A stretch of DNA of 64,000 bases, taken from assembly GCA_947359465.1 (NCBI GenBank), contig OX375872.1, forward strand, positions 15,969,018-16,033,017, in the 5' to 3' direction. This DNA comes from Metellina segmentata. Lineage: Eukaryota > Arthropoda > Arachnida > Araneae > Tetragnathidae. The notes below the pieces were generated by a model. That model was not told the DNA's origin, did not search any database, and worked only from the letters and a program-made list of their open reading frames with translations. Below, piece after piece: positions 13,501 through 22,193 of this stretch. Position numbers and translations under genes: made by a program. Each line of letters opens with the position of its first letter. Positions within the stretch are counted from its first letter, which is position 1.

Positions 13501-16340
13501 GTTATTTTTTCCACTTGAATTTGTATTTAAAAATTTTTAATTTAATGAAATTTTTAATTTTAAGTTTTTTACACTGTAGCAAGCTTAGCCACCACTACAG
13601 AAATTCCCTTTCAATGCTGTAGTATATATAGCAGTGTTACCCATCTCTACCTTGAAGTACTTTTTGAAAGACACAGTTGCACTCTTTCATTCCAGATTGC
13701 TACATTGGTGACTGACGGACATGATTTGAACATGCCAAAATGTACAACTTTGAGTGATTGACCACAGTGTATAGTTGAATTTTGGCAATGCAATACTAAA
13801 CACATTCACCAAACACCCGAGGTTCTGTGATAGCAGACACTGCTCATTTACTATCACTGCTTCACTCCATTCATTGCTATTGAGCCTTCACTTCACAAGG
13901 GCTCAGCTTCTCTCACACTTGGCTTCTAAAGGCAACACAGGACAATTACAACTGTGATCTTAATACAGCTCTCACAGTCTCATGCAAATGGCAATCATTT
14001 TCATGGCATTATCTATCAAATTTCGTCTACTGCTAAATTCTGGAAGGGGAGTATTGTAGTGAGCTTTGCCACCACTATAAAAATTGACTTACGATGCATT
14101 AGTAAATATAGCAGTGTAACCCATCTCTACCTTGAAGTATTTTTTGGTAGGCAAAGTTGCACTGCTTCATTCCATCTTGCTAAAACACTAAATACAATCT
14201 TTGTTTAGTAAATGATTGAATTATTTATTTTTATATTCCTGTAAGTTCACCCTATGATCAATGCACCTTTCAAGTGTCACAATATTTTGCTGGGGTAAGA
14301 AGTGGGAGTATGGGGTAAATCTAAACATCAAATAGGGGTAATTCTAAACATGGTATTAGAAGAGTCAAAATACTATTGGAGTTCCTTCTACTGACATGAC
14401 TACTGCTCATACTGTCACTTGTTCAATATTCAATATCAGTAGGAAAATTTTTGTTCACAATTACCCCTACTTTCAGGGGTAGTTGTAAACACGTAGGGTT
14501 AGTATAAACAGCCGAGTACAGTGTGAAATTGCTTTTCTGGAATCTTTGTAGTAGGGTGAACAATGTTTAATTACTTCATCAAGAGTTTAAAAATACAGAT
14601 TGGAATGAAACGTACAAATTTTATTTACAAATACCTCACCTGACCCTAGTATTTCAAATAAATATTTTATATGAAGGGGTAAGAGATGACTTGAAAGAAA
14701 TGTATATTTATTTTAAATACAGCATTTGTTAAAACTGGACTAACTGAACATGCATGTTGAACACATGCATTCTATAGTATTTAGACGATTTTTAGACAGG
14801 AAATCTAGGGAAGAGCACATCAGCTTAAAATGTTCTGTGTATGTAAGATAAGCATAAAATTCATACAATATTTAAATATCTGGACCAAAACTACTTCATG
14901 AAATTTTCCAGCTTATTTATCCATAAAATTCATACATTAATCGCTGTTGATATAACGATTTCCATGCAATCATGTGTAGATTTTCTCTTATTTCCATTTA
15001 ATATGTTCTTTTTGAATTTATCTAATTCATTTAAAAAGTCTTCAGTTTCTAAAAAAATATGCTTCAGTTTCTATAAAAATATGCTTCAGTTAAAAGTTAT
15101 AATTATAAAAATGGAAAATAAAATTGTTTGAGTCAGTTGAAAAAATTTTACTGTAAAACATTGCATAACATGCTAATTAAAAAGCATTTTAAGTAGTATA
15201 ATAAATTGTGAAAATATAATATATATTTTGTAACATACACACAATTGCTCACCTGCTGTGGAAAGTATGCAACAATTTTTGATAGCTGACTATTGAACTG
15301 AGAAAACGTTAATAATTTGACATATTAAAATTCTTGTTTTTGTAGAGTGGAAAAAAATTTTTATTTACGTTTGGACAGTTTTTTTGGGATAGCGAAAACC
15401 GTTTTTCTTTTATCTTTTTGTTTTAGCTTTAATGTTTTTTTTTTATATAATTTACTTACTTTGTGAAATAAAGGTTAGCTCCAATATTTCTTTTATAATA
15501 CAAGCCATTTATATATATATATATATTTTTTTTGCTTTTCTGTAAAAATATCAACATATGTTGCAACTATAATTAAAAGGAGACAGTAAGAGTGTGAGAC
15601 AATTTTGAGTCAGCCTGTCACAGACAATACTATGTTTCTGTGACAAATAATGTGTTCTGTTACATAATTGCTTTGCACAGAGGTAATACCAATGGTGGGA
15701 TTCCTTCCCGTGTTTCTCTTTTGTTTTGTACTCAATGCAGTTACTAGGAAATTGCTTTATTAATTTTTGGTAGTTTATTAATTTCAATTTTAATGTGCTT
15801 TTCAGAGATGATAACCACATATCAGAGTTATGTAGGTATCATTTTAAATTTGAAAAGCTTTAACATAATGTATGCATTTTATGTAATAAATTAGTTTAGC
15901 ATCCTATGTGAAATACATTGTTTGGAAAATGTTTTCCTTGGAATCAATCTAATTATCTGGTTTGAATTCTTGCATATTGTTTATTCTATCTGTACAGAAA
16001 CAAGTAGAATACATTGCTTTTTAAGTTGTTTTTCCTGCAAAACTACTGACTAAAATTTAAATATCGACTCCTTGAATGTTTTCAAAGCATTTTTTATAAT
16101 ATGCTCTTGAAACTGAACCACTATGCATTTTGGAAAGTTCATTATCCCAGTGTCAACTTGTTCAATGATATGATTTTAAATATTTCATATATTCTACTCC
16201 TCTTTCAGAAACGTGCAATGAAGTTGCAGCAGCAGAAACAAAAAGAAGCATTACAAAAAGAATTACAGCGAGACCGTGAACTAGAAAGGGACAAGCAATT
16301 GGCTCCCAAAATTGCTTCCAAATCTATGCCCACAAAATGA
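1053..16340 (+). CDS. BLOC1S6: BLOC1S6 (pallidin), 3' four exons of the gene
   Basis: Pallidin is a coiled-coil subunit of BLOC-1, the cytosolic complex that sorts cargo from endosomes toward lysosome-related organelles and binds SNAREs such as syntaxin. Four exons join in frame: 1053-1140, 10064-10151, 11191-11277 and 16209-16340, all with GT-AG borders. The joined protein aligns end to end with the C-terminal two thirds of animal pallidin. Conserved pieces include METKL-type start MEKLSNGVLS, then ETLEQE, KHYHVK, HERTTKLKKRAMKLQQ, and a charged KR/E/Q-rich tail ending SKSMPTK before TGA. The N-terminal residues are missing and should lie upstream of the window. Introns are about 8.9, 1.0 and 4.9 kb, and the first and third are enlarged by transposons. 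Identification rests on family knowledge plus collinear exon order. I see no break in the coding exons, so the gene is probably functional. Confidence 0.93.
1549..1580. repeat. (CA)n/(TA)n microsatellite
   Basis: Short CA run grading into about 30 bp of TA, immediately left of the 2.5-kb transposon. Confidence 0.9.
1951..2264 (-). mobile_element. tRNA-derived SINE, head type 1 (copy in transposon)
   Basis: Reverse-strand copy of the SINE seen complete at 8700-9071. It keeps the tRNA-like head (box B-like GGTTCGAATCC at about 2207-2217, reverse), the body with GGGGTGCCAGCTCAGGTGTT and the tail near CAATAGC/TGTATTGCTC. It lies inside the 2.5-kb DNA transposon, so it inserted after that element or was carried with it. 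Confidence 0.85.
2432..3467 (+). pseudogene. Broken transposase-like gene of the 2.5-kb element
   Basis: Successive frames read as one protein once breaks are ignored. In order: a segment with VTVHYDGKLLPGL; MCCDTTASNAD, with an acidic residue in the position of a catalytic D; ACRHHVYELVLKSVFE; MHPARWMAKAIYSLKMCL; and a tail with FFKDIKRVYETIDK. At least four frameshifts or stops interrupt it, for example near 2626, 2740, 3025 and 3310. The CRHH plus MHPARWMAKAIYSLK combination resembles transposase-like proteins I associate with invertebrate genomes. The D-TTASN block looks like the hAT catalytic neighbourhood. Function is inferred; the copy cannot make a full protein. Confidence 0.55.
4247..5191 (+). 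mobile_element. Non-autonomous Helitron, family 1
   Basis: Starts TCTCTACTATTATAAAATG after an A, a typical Helitron 5' terminus. It ends in CTAG at 5188-5191 just after a short imperfect hairpin (GGCCA...TGGCT). The interior shares blocks with the 47905-48618 copy, including TATGGCACTTACA and the repeated phrase GATAGAGTACAAATTTCAAC, which occurs twice (near 4590 and 4850). No coding sequence. The base after CTAG is C rather than the expected T, so the right end is slightly less certain. Confidence 0.75.
5329..5350. repeat. (TA)n microsatellite
   Basis: Short TA run between the two Helitrons. Confidence 0.85.
5440..6564 (-). mobile_element. Helitron family 2, compound copy
   Basis: On the minus strand the element would end ...GAGCTCCCTAG followed by T (5439-5443), with a GGGA/TCCC hairpin. 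It would begin TCTCTATAATAAAA (ending at 6564 in plus coordinates). The interior aligns with the 24290-25012 copy. The block starting near TTTATGCACC/TTAATGCACC occurs twice here (about 5738 and 6366), and two terminal-type segments start at 5440 and about 5606. Two copies are therefore probably joined or nested. Non-coding. Confidence 0.7.
6565..8685. other. BLOC1S6 intron 1, no feature recognised
   Basis: About 2.1 kb of AT-rich DNA with scattered short frames only. No exon-like segment, inverted termini or tandem periodicity seen. Confidence 0.5.
8700..9071 (+). mobile_element. tRNA-derived SINE, head type 1, with 14-bp TSD
   Basis: Full-length copy. It has box A-like GCATAGTGGTTAAGGC, box B-like GGTTTGAATCC, a body with GTGGGGTGCCAGCTCAGGTG, and a tail of imperfect TAATTACCAATTACC repeats. 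The perfect direct repeat CATATAAAATTTAA flanks it at 8686-8699 and 9072-9085. That is a target-site duplication left by LINE-type retrotransposition. The tail contains a second partial copy of the CGTTGTGTTGGTC motif. Confidence 0.92.
9086..10063. other. BLOC1S6 intron 1, 3' end
   Basis: AT-rich intron up to the acceptor at 10062-10063. No feature recognised. Confidence 0.5.
10064..10151 (+). CDS. BLOC1S6: BLOC1S6 internal exon
   Basis: The acceptor is caaattag and the donor is gtattt. The exon reads RNQTIIIETLEQENTRVSEA then LKMYPLDEM, corresponding to the NQVVLLDTLEQE segment of pallidin. It begins with the last base of a split codon and ends in phase 0. The heptad-like spacing fits the family coiled coil. 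Confidence 0.92.
10152..11190. other. BLOC1S6 intron
   Basis: About 1.0 kb, AT-rich, no inserted element recognised. Confidence 0.6.
11191..11277 (+). CDS. BLOC1S6: BLOC1S6 internal exon
   Basis: This is an exact 29-codon exon with phase 0 on both sides, acceptor atcttaatag and donor gttagt. It reads FSKVKHYHVKVQLLKKDMLA then IHERTTKLK, matching the AKHYHAK...HEKTSKLK block, the most conserved part of pallidin. Confidence 0.94.
11278..12437. other. BLOC1S6 intron, left of the 2.2-kb element
   Basis: AT-rich DNA with no coding or repeat signal that I can support. Confidence 0.5.
13011..13470 (+). pseudogene. Possible transposase C-terminal remnant
   Basis: Frames here change several times. 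They show a basic segment (RWQKRKKN / KKKKWKLSERKVK), then SYSKNEELLEELIDNEEF, then FLLVDIEGE, YVCKVDIVSEKEFD and DKFCVTKDHVKAMLPSP. This resembles the basic linker plus small C-terminal domain found in some CENP-B/pogo-like transposases. There are stops at about 13102, 13185 and 13240 and frameshifts throughout. The assignment is tentative; the alternative is an unrelated element protein. Confidence 0.35.
13576..13701 (+). repeat. 126-bp direct repeat, copy 1
   Basis: Starts GTAGCAAGCTTAGCCACCAC and contains AGCAGTGTTACCCATCTCTA. It matches 14056-14181 over its full length with scattered substitutions. The two copies are exactly 480 bp apart, inside the 2.2-kb element. Confidence 0.85.
14056..14181 (+). 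repeat. 126-bp direct repeat, copy 2
   Basis: Second copy of the 13576-13701 repeat, starting GTAGTGAGCTTTGCCACCAC, same length with no net indel. Confidence 0.85.
14648..16208. other. BLOC1S6 intron, right of the 2.2-kb element
   Basis: AT-rich, with a short TA run at about 15510-15526. No other feature recognised before the terminal exon. Confidence 0.5.
16209..16340 (+). CDS. BLOC1S6: BLOC1S6 terminal exon
   Basis: The acceptor is cctctttcag. The reading frame KRAMKLQQQKQKEALQKELQ continues through RDRELERDKQLAP and ends SKSMPTK, TGA at 16338-16340. This matches the charged C-terminal helix of pallidin. The last ~10 residues differ from vertebrates, as is usual at this end. Confidence 0.94.
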   Translation, partial: KRAMKLQQQKQKEALQKELQRDRELERDKQLAPKIASKSMPTK

Positions 16341-17130
16341 ATACACTTTGTTCTCATTTCTTGTGAAAAAGTAGAATGAACTTTGTGATGTAATCAAGTT
16401 TCATGTTAATTGAATTATCATTCCAAGCAGTGTGTTTGAACAATTTATAACTCTATTTTGCTTTCCTGAACATTGTACTTTTGTTAATAATTTAATATAT
16501 ATTCATATATAATTTTATTTATTAAAAATATACTAAATTCTGTGCTGTTTTGTAGTGTGGGAGTTTGCATATAAATATTGGTATTTAATTTTACTGCTAA
16601 TGAGAGAAAGAAAATTGTTTCAAAAATGATTTTCAATGGTCTTTACGTGATTTAGATCTGGTTAATTATAAATTTATTCAAGTTAAGTTTGGATCCTGTG
16701 GTATATTCTACTCTATATACTCATTTTTTATACATTCTAAATACTCATTTTACCACTGACTTAAGATACTCAATTGAACACTTTCCTTCAAAGATAGATT
16801 TATAAAGCAGGGTGTGTTGGAAAAGAAAGCATAACACATATTGTGCATAAAATACAAAGTGTTTTAACCTCATTTTAGGCACACACAATGTAGTATTCAT
16901 AAATCATCTAAATATTTCTTGATTGCCAAAATGATTTGCCCGGTTTTTGTCTATGCTGTATAGCTTTGGCAAAATATTATAGTTGAATTTTTAATAAAAT
17001 TGTTCACATTTCTTGTTTATAAAATACTTGTTGTGAAATCTAAATTGTTTTTAGGGTTGAAATGTATTTAAATTGTATGTAATTGAAAGTTTTGATTGTA
17101 AATAGTGAATAAAGAATTTTCCTAACATGA
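16341..17130 (+). other. BLOC1S6: Probable BLOC1S6 3' UTR
   Basis: AT-rich sequence after the stop codon with no open frame. AATAAA polyadenylation signals lie at 16993-16998 and 17108-17113. The second is followed by T-rich DNA and is a reasonable main site. The true cleavage site cannot be fixed without transcript data. Confidence 0.5.
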
Positions 17131-18687
17131 AGCTAAAGGAATGTTTAATAATTTAAAATAAACTTTAAATATGCTGAGTACATTGATGATAATTTGCATT
17201 TATTGTTCTAAGACAGTTTATAAAAATACATATGATTATATCATTCCAATGTATAGCAGTATTATAGGCCAACTTAACTGTAGAACAGATGCATGTTAAA
17301 TGATACAAAGTCATTCAAAAAGTTGAAACCATTCTAAAAACGTTCTTTAAAATTTTGTACATACTTTGGAACATTGTTGTAGAGATTTTGCTAATAAACT
17401 AAACTTACCTTTCTCAATCCATTAAGGATTTGGATTATAACTTTCTTACAGAAATTATAGTATCCACTGTGTTTATATAAAGCTTTTTATCACCTTCATT
17501 TTAAATGATACAAGGAGATATTTCTGAACCTTCTATAGATCTTATCTTCAACCTTCTAGATGTTTCTTAACCTAGATCATTAAAAATATAACACAACTGA
17601 AGTAAAACTACTTTTCTTTATTAATAATGGAACCATTTCTGATTAAATAAAATTCTAACATTCACCTACATGAAATACTCAATTGATATAAATAATATAT
17701 ATTTATATAAAATAATTTATATAAATACTCAATGAATCATGTCTCCTAAAATAAGATATCCCAATTTCAACACTGATCCTTAAAATGTTTGGATGTATCC
17801 AAGTTGTTATTTATAATTATTTAATCTTTAATACATTCTTTTCGCAGCTCAGTAAGTTTGCTTTATTCAGTAGTGTTAAAGTTTTGTAGTAATTTCATAT
17901 TGCAGTGAAATATGCATTACATGTATTTCAGTTGCAACTTGTTTTAAGGGTATACAATTATACAAGAGAAATTTGCTGGACATGCACAGAGCTTTTCCGA
18001 TTCAGAAAAGACTCACTGGTACATTTCTGCACGTTTTGCTGAAGAATTGCATTGAAAAAGTAAGGATTTTCCAAATATGAAATGGAGCTAATAATCTACT
18101 GTAACAAATTAGCTGTAATTGTTCATTTTTAAAAATCTCCATAATAGGTCTTGTGTTGCTAAGAAGCATTGAAATAGAATATTTTGAAAAATCTATCAAA
18201 CCAATTTGGTTATGGCAATGATTGCATGTTAAAAGATTAAAGCTCTCAAGTATAGAAGAAAGATGTTAAGTACCATTAAAGCTTACAATATTGACTAAAG
18301 TTTTCTGTGCTTTTGTTTTTTCTGCATGTCACAATATATTGTGATCAATAAGAGGTAAGAAAATGTGTTTCTTTTCGCCATGAACAAGCCTAGAGGGGCT
18401 GTAGTTGGATGTAACCGAGAACTTAACGTTCGATGAGAAAAACTGTTCGCGCGCGAATCCAAAACTCTTTAAAGCATGAAACAAAGTAAAAGACAGTTGT
18501 CTCTTTCCTAGACCTTAAGAATTTTATTTTATCCATACCTTGAGATGTCCAGCAATTGTCTTAGTATTAGTAAATACTATTAGCTCTTATGTTTCAGTTT
18601 ATATTTTAATGTAAAATTGTTTAGATGTTCTTTTGTGTATAATGAGGTCCCTATTTTATATTCGCTGAACCATAGGTCTGTATCCAC
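17131..18687. other. Intergenic, no feature recognised
   Basis: AT-rich DNA downstream of BLOC1S6. Short AT-rich palindromes near 17690-17730 look like simple sequence. No coding signal. Confidence 0.45.
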
Positions 18688-18691
18688 TTAA

Positions 18692-18893
18692 TCCTCCAAA
18701 TGATTTCGACGAGATATCTCGTTCATCAAGATCTGATCGATTTTACAAATGACGAGATATCTCGGCATCAAGATATTGCTAATTCTTTGACGACGATTAT
18801 TAAGATCTGGTCAGTTTTCTAATGACGAAATACCTCCTCCATGGACAGTTTTGTTAATGACGAGATACCTCGTCGAGACAACCATCAGGAGGG
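18692..18893. mobile_element. TTAA-flanked MITE, copy 1 (best preserved)
   Basis: 202 bp with inverted ends (TCCTCCAAATG... and ...CATCAGGAGGG), flanked by TTAA at 18688-18691 and 18894-18897. The interior carries several GACGAGATATCTCGTC-like palindromes alternating with CATCAAGATCTGRTCRRTTT-type spacers. No coding capacity. The TTAA duplication and CCCTCC termini suggest mobilisation by a piggyBac-type transposase, which is an inference. Confidence 0.85.
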
Positions 18894-18897
18894 TTAA

Positions 18898-19174
18898 ATA
18901 AATGCCATCCAAGTTTAAATCACAGTAAGTGGTATGGTCGTAGCACTTTGTCATAACTGCCTCTGTAGGGGTTACCTGCTTTAGTACTTTTTAAACAACA
19001 GCTATATTTTATCTGCAAGAACTGAACACCTTTAAGATTTAGGACCTACACTTGTCTTGAATGCTCTTTGCATGCTCAATTCATTCTGTCCTGTGACATA
19101 AGGCACTCGTAGTACAAGATGCCATACCATTTTTCATGAAGCCTACCGCTGAATTTCCTGGTACCTTCCTTAAT
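18898..19174. other. Spacer, nothing recognised
   Basis: Short unique-looking spacer between the MITE and the first Tc1-like element. Confidence 0.4.
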
Positions 19175-19176
19175 TA

Positions 19177-20382
19177 CACAGTCCAGTCACATTAATGTGA
19201 CCACCTGTCAAAAGTCAGAATAACCACCTTTGGCAGAGCGGACCGCTGCGAGACGTGCAGGAAGAGAGTCAATTAGGTTTCTGAAGGTGTTCACTGGGAT
19301 GTTGAGCCATGCCGTGACCAGCTGCGCTAGATTACGCGGTTGAGGATCCATGGCGCGAACAACCGGATCGAGGTGGTCCCACATATTCTCGATTGGGTTT
19401 AAATCCGGTGAGTTTGCTGGACAGGGGAGTACGGTAAACTCATCCTGGTGCTCTTCGAACCACGCACATACACTGAGAGCTGTATGACACCTCGCATTGT
19501 CCTACTGGCAGATGCCATCATTCTGAGGAAAAATAATTCGCACGTAGGGGTGGACATGGTCCGCAAGGACAGATGCGTACTTGAACTGTTCCATCGTGCC
19601 TTCCACAATGATGAGTGCACCCAGTGAATGCCAGGAAAACATTCCCTAAACCATAATGCTCCCTCCTCCAGCCTGGATTCTTTCGACAATTGTTGCAGGG
19701 TGTTTGCTTTCAGACGTCTCACGCCGTATACGCCAACGTCCATCTGTCCGATGGAGCATAAAACGTGATTCACCGGAAAAAGCCACCTGTCGCCACTCTG
19801 TGGACATCCAGTTGCGGTACTGGCGTGCAAATTCCAGCCTTCGTCACCGATAAACAGCAGTCAGCATAGGTGCATTAACCAGGCGTCTACTGCGGAGGCC
19901 CATGCGCAGCAACGTTCACTGAACCGTTGTTGAGTACACTCTTGGTAGCCCCTTGGTTCATCTGGGCGGTCAGTTGCTCAACAGTTGCACGTCTATTCGC
20001 CCGAACGCATCTCCGTAGCCTTCGTTCGCCTCTGTCATCTATAGCCCATGGTGTACCACATGTACCACGCCGCTAATTTTGGATAGTGCCATTTTGCCAT
20101 GCACGGTATACTTTTACCACGGCGGCACGCGAACAGTTCGCAAAATTAGCCGTTTCCGAAATGCTTCCACCCTTGGCCCGAAAGCCAATAATCATGCCCT
20201 TTTGGACGTCGGATAAATCGCTACGTTTCTGCATTACGCCAACGATTGAAACGCTTTCCGATGCCCTAGGACATCCTTTATATACACTCCACTGCAATGT
20301 GCTGCCACCTGCCTTTTGTGATTGGTTATTTCACGTTGACGTCGAAAGTAGGTGGTGGTCACATTAATGTGACTGGACTGTG
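19177..20382 (-). mobile_element. Tc1/mariner element, family A (1206 bp)
   Basis: Perfect 29-bp inverted repeats begin CACAGTCCAGTCACATTAAT. They are flanked by TA at 19175-19176 and 20383-20384, the Tc1/mariner target. The transposase lies on the minus strand. Length and organisation fit a near-complete element. Confidence 0.95.
19208..20234 (-). pseudogene. Tc1-like transposase, family A, inactivated
   Basis: The DDE transposase would cut and rejoin element ends in the nucleus. The start is placed at the ATG opening MQKRSDLSDVQKGMIIGFRA, followed by a helix-turn-helix (SISETANFANCSRAAVVKVY). The second catalytic D is in DNARCHTA (codon at 19499-19501) and the E is in SPDLNPIENMW (19388-19390), giving 36 residues between them. 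The end reads AKGGYSDF and TGA at 19208-19210. Inactivating changes include a stop after KNGTIQN (near 20070), a stop directly before the second catalytic D, and a net frameshift, since the span is not a multiple of three. The inverted repeats are perfect although the gene is broken. Confidence 0.88.
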
Positions 20383-20429
20383 TATATTCGCTCCAAGGAA
20401 TTCTTGATACTTGATGCCACAGGAGCAGG

Positions 20430-20665
20430 CCCCCTACAGCTACATTCCGGATTCCAGTACTGTTATATGACGAGTTAAGTGCTAGGTTAGGATGACGAGC
20501 CTTATCACCAGGTTTGATAATGGAACCCACTACCAGAATAGATGGCGGAACCCAGTACCAAATTAGATACATGCCTTAGTGCTAGGTTAGGATGAACGGA
20601 TCGTAGTACAAGGTTAGATGACAGAAACTAGTACCAGATTTGATGACAGGCCTTATTGCAGGCAT
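20430..20665. repeat. Short-period degenerate minisatellite, locus 1
   Basis: About eight imperfect units of roughly 25-30 bp built on AGTACCAGGTTAGATGACGG and GTGCTAGGTTAGGAT. The same unit family forms a longer array at 25250-25645. Confidence 0.75.
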
Positions 20666-20899
20666 GAGAATCTTCCGCGGATTTCCGCTTTTTGTGGGTT
20701 TTTTTTTCATGTTTTCTCCGCTTTTCATTAATTTCCCGCGTTTTTCTAACGTAATTTTGGCCGTTTTTAGGAATATGACGTCATTAATGTTTCTGGCCAA
20801 TAAGAGTATATTTCAAGCTTTGAAGAACCGGATATTCGTAGTGATGTTTTTATATACTAGGTGAGGTCGACATCGCCACATCGGTTTCCGATTTTTCCC

Positions 20900-20945
20900 T
20901 TAGCTAGCACAGGTCTCGCGGTCATCGTGGTATCGCGATTTTTTC
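20900..20945 (+). repeat. 46-bp direct repeat left of inverted-repeat element
   Basis: TTAGCTAGCACAGGTCTCGC and onward to GCGATTTT; repeated with a few changes at 21716-21762. Confidence 0.8.
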
Positions 20946-20965
20946 CTATCTTATACAGTCAACCC

Positions 20966-21715
20966 AAGCTACGGTTTCCTAAGAAAGCGGAGCCGTTATA
21001 TAGCAGCTGTGATACGTCATGATGCCGAGGGCATAACTAGGCGGCCGTCTTAACATAGACAAGAGGTGTCAACTTAGACGGACAGAATACGGTGGAGAAT
21101 GCGTAATACAGACGGCTGTCGTGGTTTATTTCATTTGAGAAACAAAACAAGGTGGCTTTTTTATTCTCTAGTCCAAGTTTCTAACTTCGGGATCGTTGAA
21201 GATAGAGTAAAAATTTCAACGAATTTCAAATCAGAATAAAATTCTACGCCAGATCGATACCAAAACAGATTTTTTTTTTCAATTATTTGCCATCTTATTA
21301 TTTAATTTTTTAAAAATAATTATTTATTTAAAGAAAAGTACATTTAAGGTTTTGTTCTTTTGTAAAATTTTCCACAGATTTCAAATCCGTAGAAATTTTC
21401 AAACTATCTTTAACGATCCCGATTTTACAAAAAGGAACTAAACAATGCCAGTCCAAAATTTTTGTTTGTTTTGCTTCCCTCAGCTCGAATAATTTGGCGC
21501 AGGAAATGAAATGCTGCCGCTACAAGAGAAAAAACGTACCCCAACTGCTTGAGACCGCTATGACGATCGTCATACAAATGGCGGCTCCGCTAATATTCGT
21601 TACACTCGCAAACAAATCTGTCTAGGAAACCAACACCATCTGTTTGTATAAACAACGTTTTAGTGACGTCATCCACAGCTACATTACGGCTCCGCTTTCT
21701 TAGGAAGCCGTAGCT
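20966..21715. mobile_element. 750-bp element with ~45-bp terminal inverted repeats
   Basis: The left end AAGCTACGGTTTCCTAAGAA is inverted at the right end (21665-21715), including GAAAGCGGAGCCGT and the CAGCTGT...GACGTCAT region. The interior is itself partly palindromic: Helitron family-1-like text (ATCGTTGAAGATAGAGTAAA) at about 21190 faces an inverted copy at about 21360-21430. No open reading frame. Superfamily unknown; no clear target duplication. Confidence 0.65.
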
Positions 21716-21762
21716 TTAGCTAGCGCAGATCTCGCGGTCATCGTGACATCGAGATTTTCCCC
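21716..21762 (+). repeat. 46-bp direct repeat right of inverted-repeat element
   Basis: Partner of 20900-20945. Confidence 0.8.
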
Positions 21763-22193
21763 GATCTCACTGTTTTCCGGTGTCACGATGTTGTCGCTCA
21801 GCACCAACGATTTCGATGCTTTCTTAGCGCATGAGCGATGTCTGAGTTGCCTAACCACAATCATTTTCCAGCGGAAATTTCTTGTTTTTTTTAGCATCAT
21901 TGGAGAACATTTTGGTTTTGGTTTAGACGACAACGATTCCTACACAACGATTCCGATGTTTATTTATGCGCATGTGCGATTTTCCACAACGGTACTTAGC
22001 TTTTCGATGCCGCAATGAAAGAAATCCTACCAAGGAGAATCTTTTATAATAATTATTTTTGCGATTTCTGCGCTGATTTTTGTTTTTGTTTGGAATAAGG
22101 TAACAGGTCACATAAAGATTGAAAATTAAAGTTTCAAACTGCGAAGGAACGAATAATTTTTCTCTACTTGCTAAATTTATCTTGGTCTTTATA

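Larger units (their letters stand above)
12438..14647 (+). mobile_element. 2.2-kb degenerate DNA transposon in BLOC1S6 intron
   Basis: CAGGGTCAGGAGGGGTAATT at 12438 faces an inverted copy at the right end, CACCTGACCCTA (14637-14648). Inward similarity extends through GGTA(A/T)TTGTAA. The motif GGGGTAATTGTAAAC and its inverse recur inside (about 12780-12830, 14335 and 14460-14490). A remnant frame around 13010-13440 is lysine-rich, then acidic. No clean target-site duplication is visible. Pogo/Tigger affinity is a guess from the coding remnant. Confidence 0.55.

Noticed and set aside
19399..19830. 143-codon minus-strand open frame
   Set aside because: Lies on the transposase strand but in a frame lacking the DDE motifs; the conserved transposase text is in the other frames.
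20966..21715. LTR element suggested by the flanking 46-bp direct repeats
   Set aside because: The repeats are too short, lack TG...CA ends, and enclose inverted repeats with no coding sequence.
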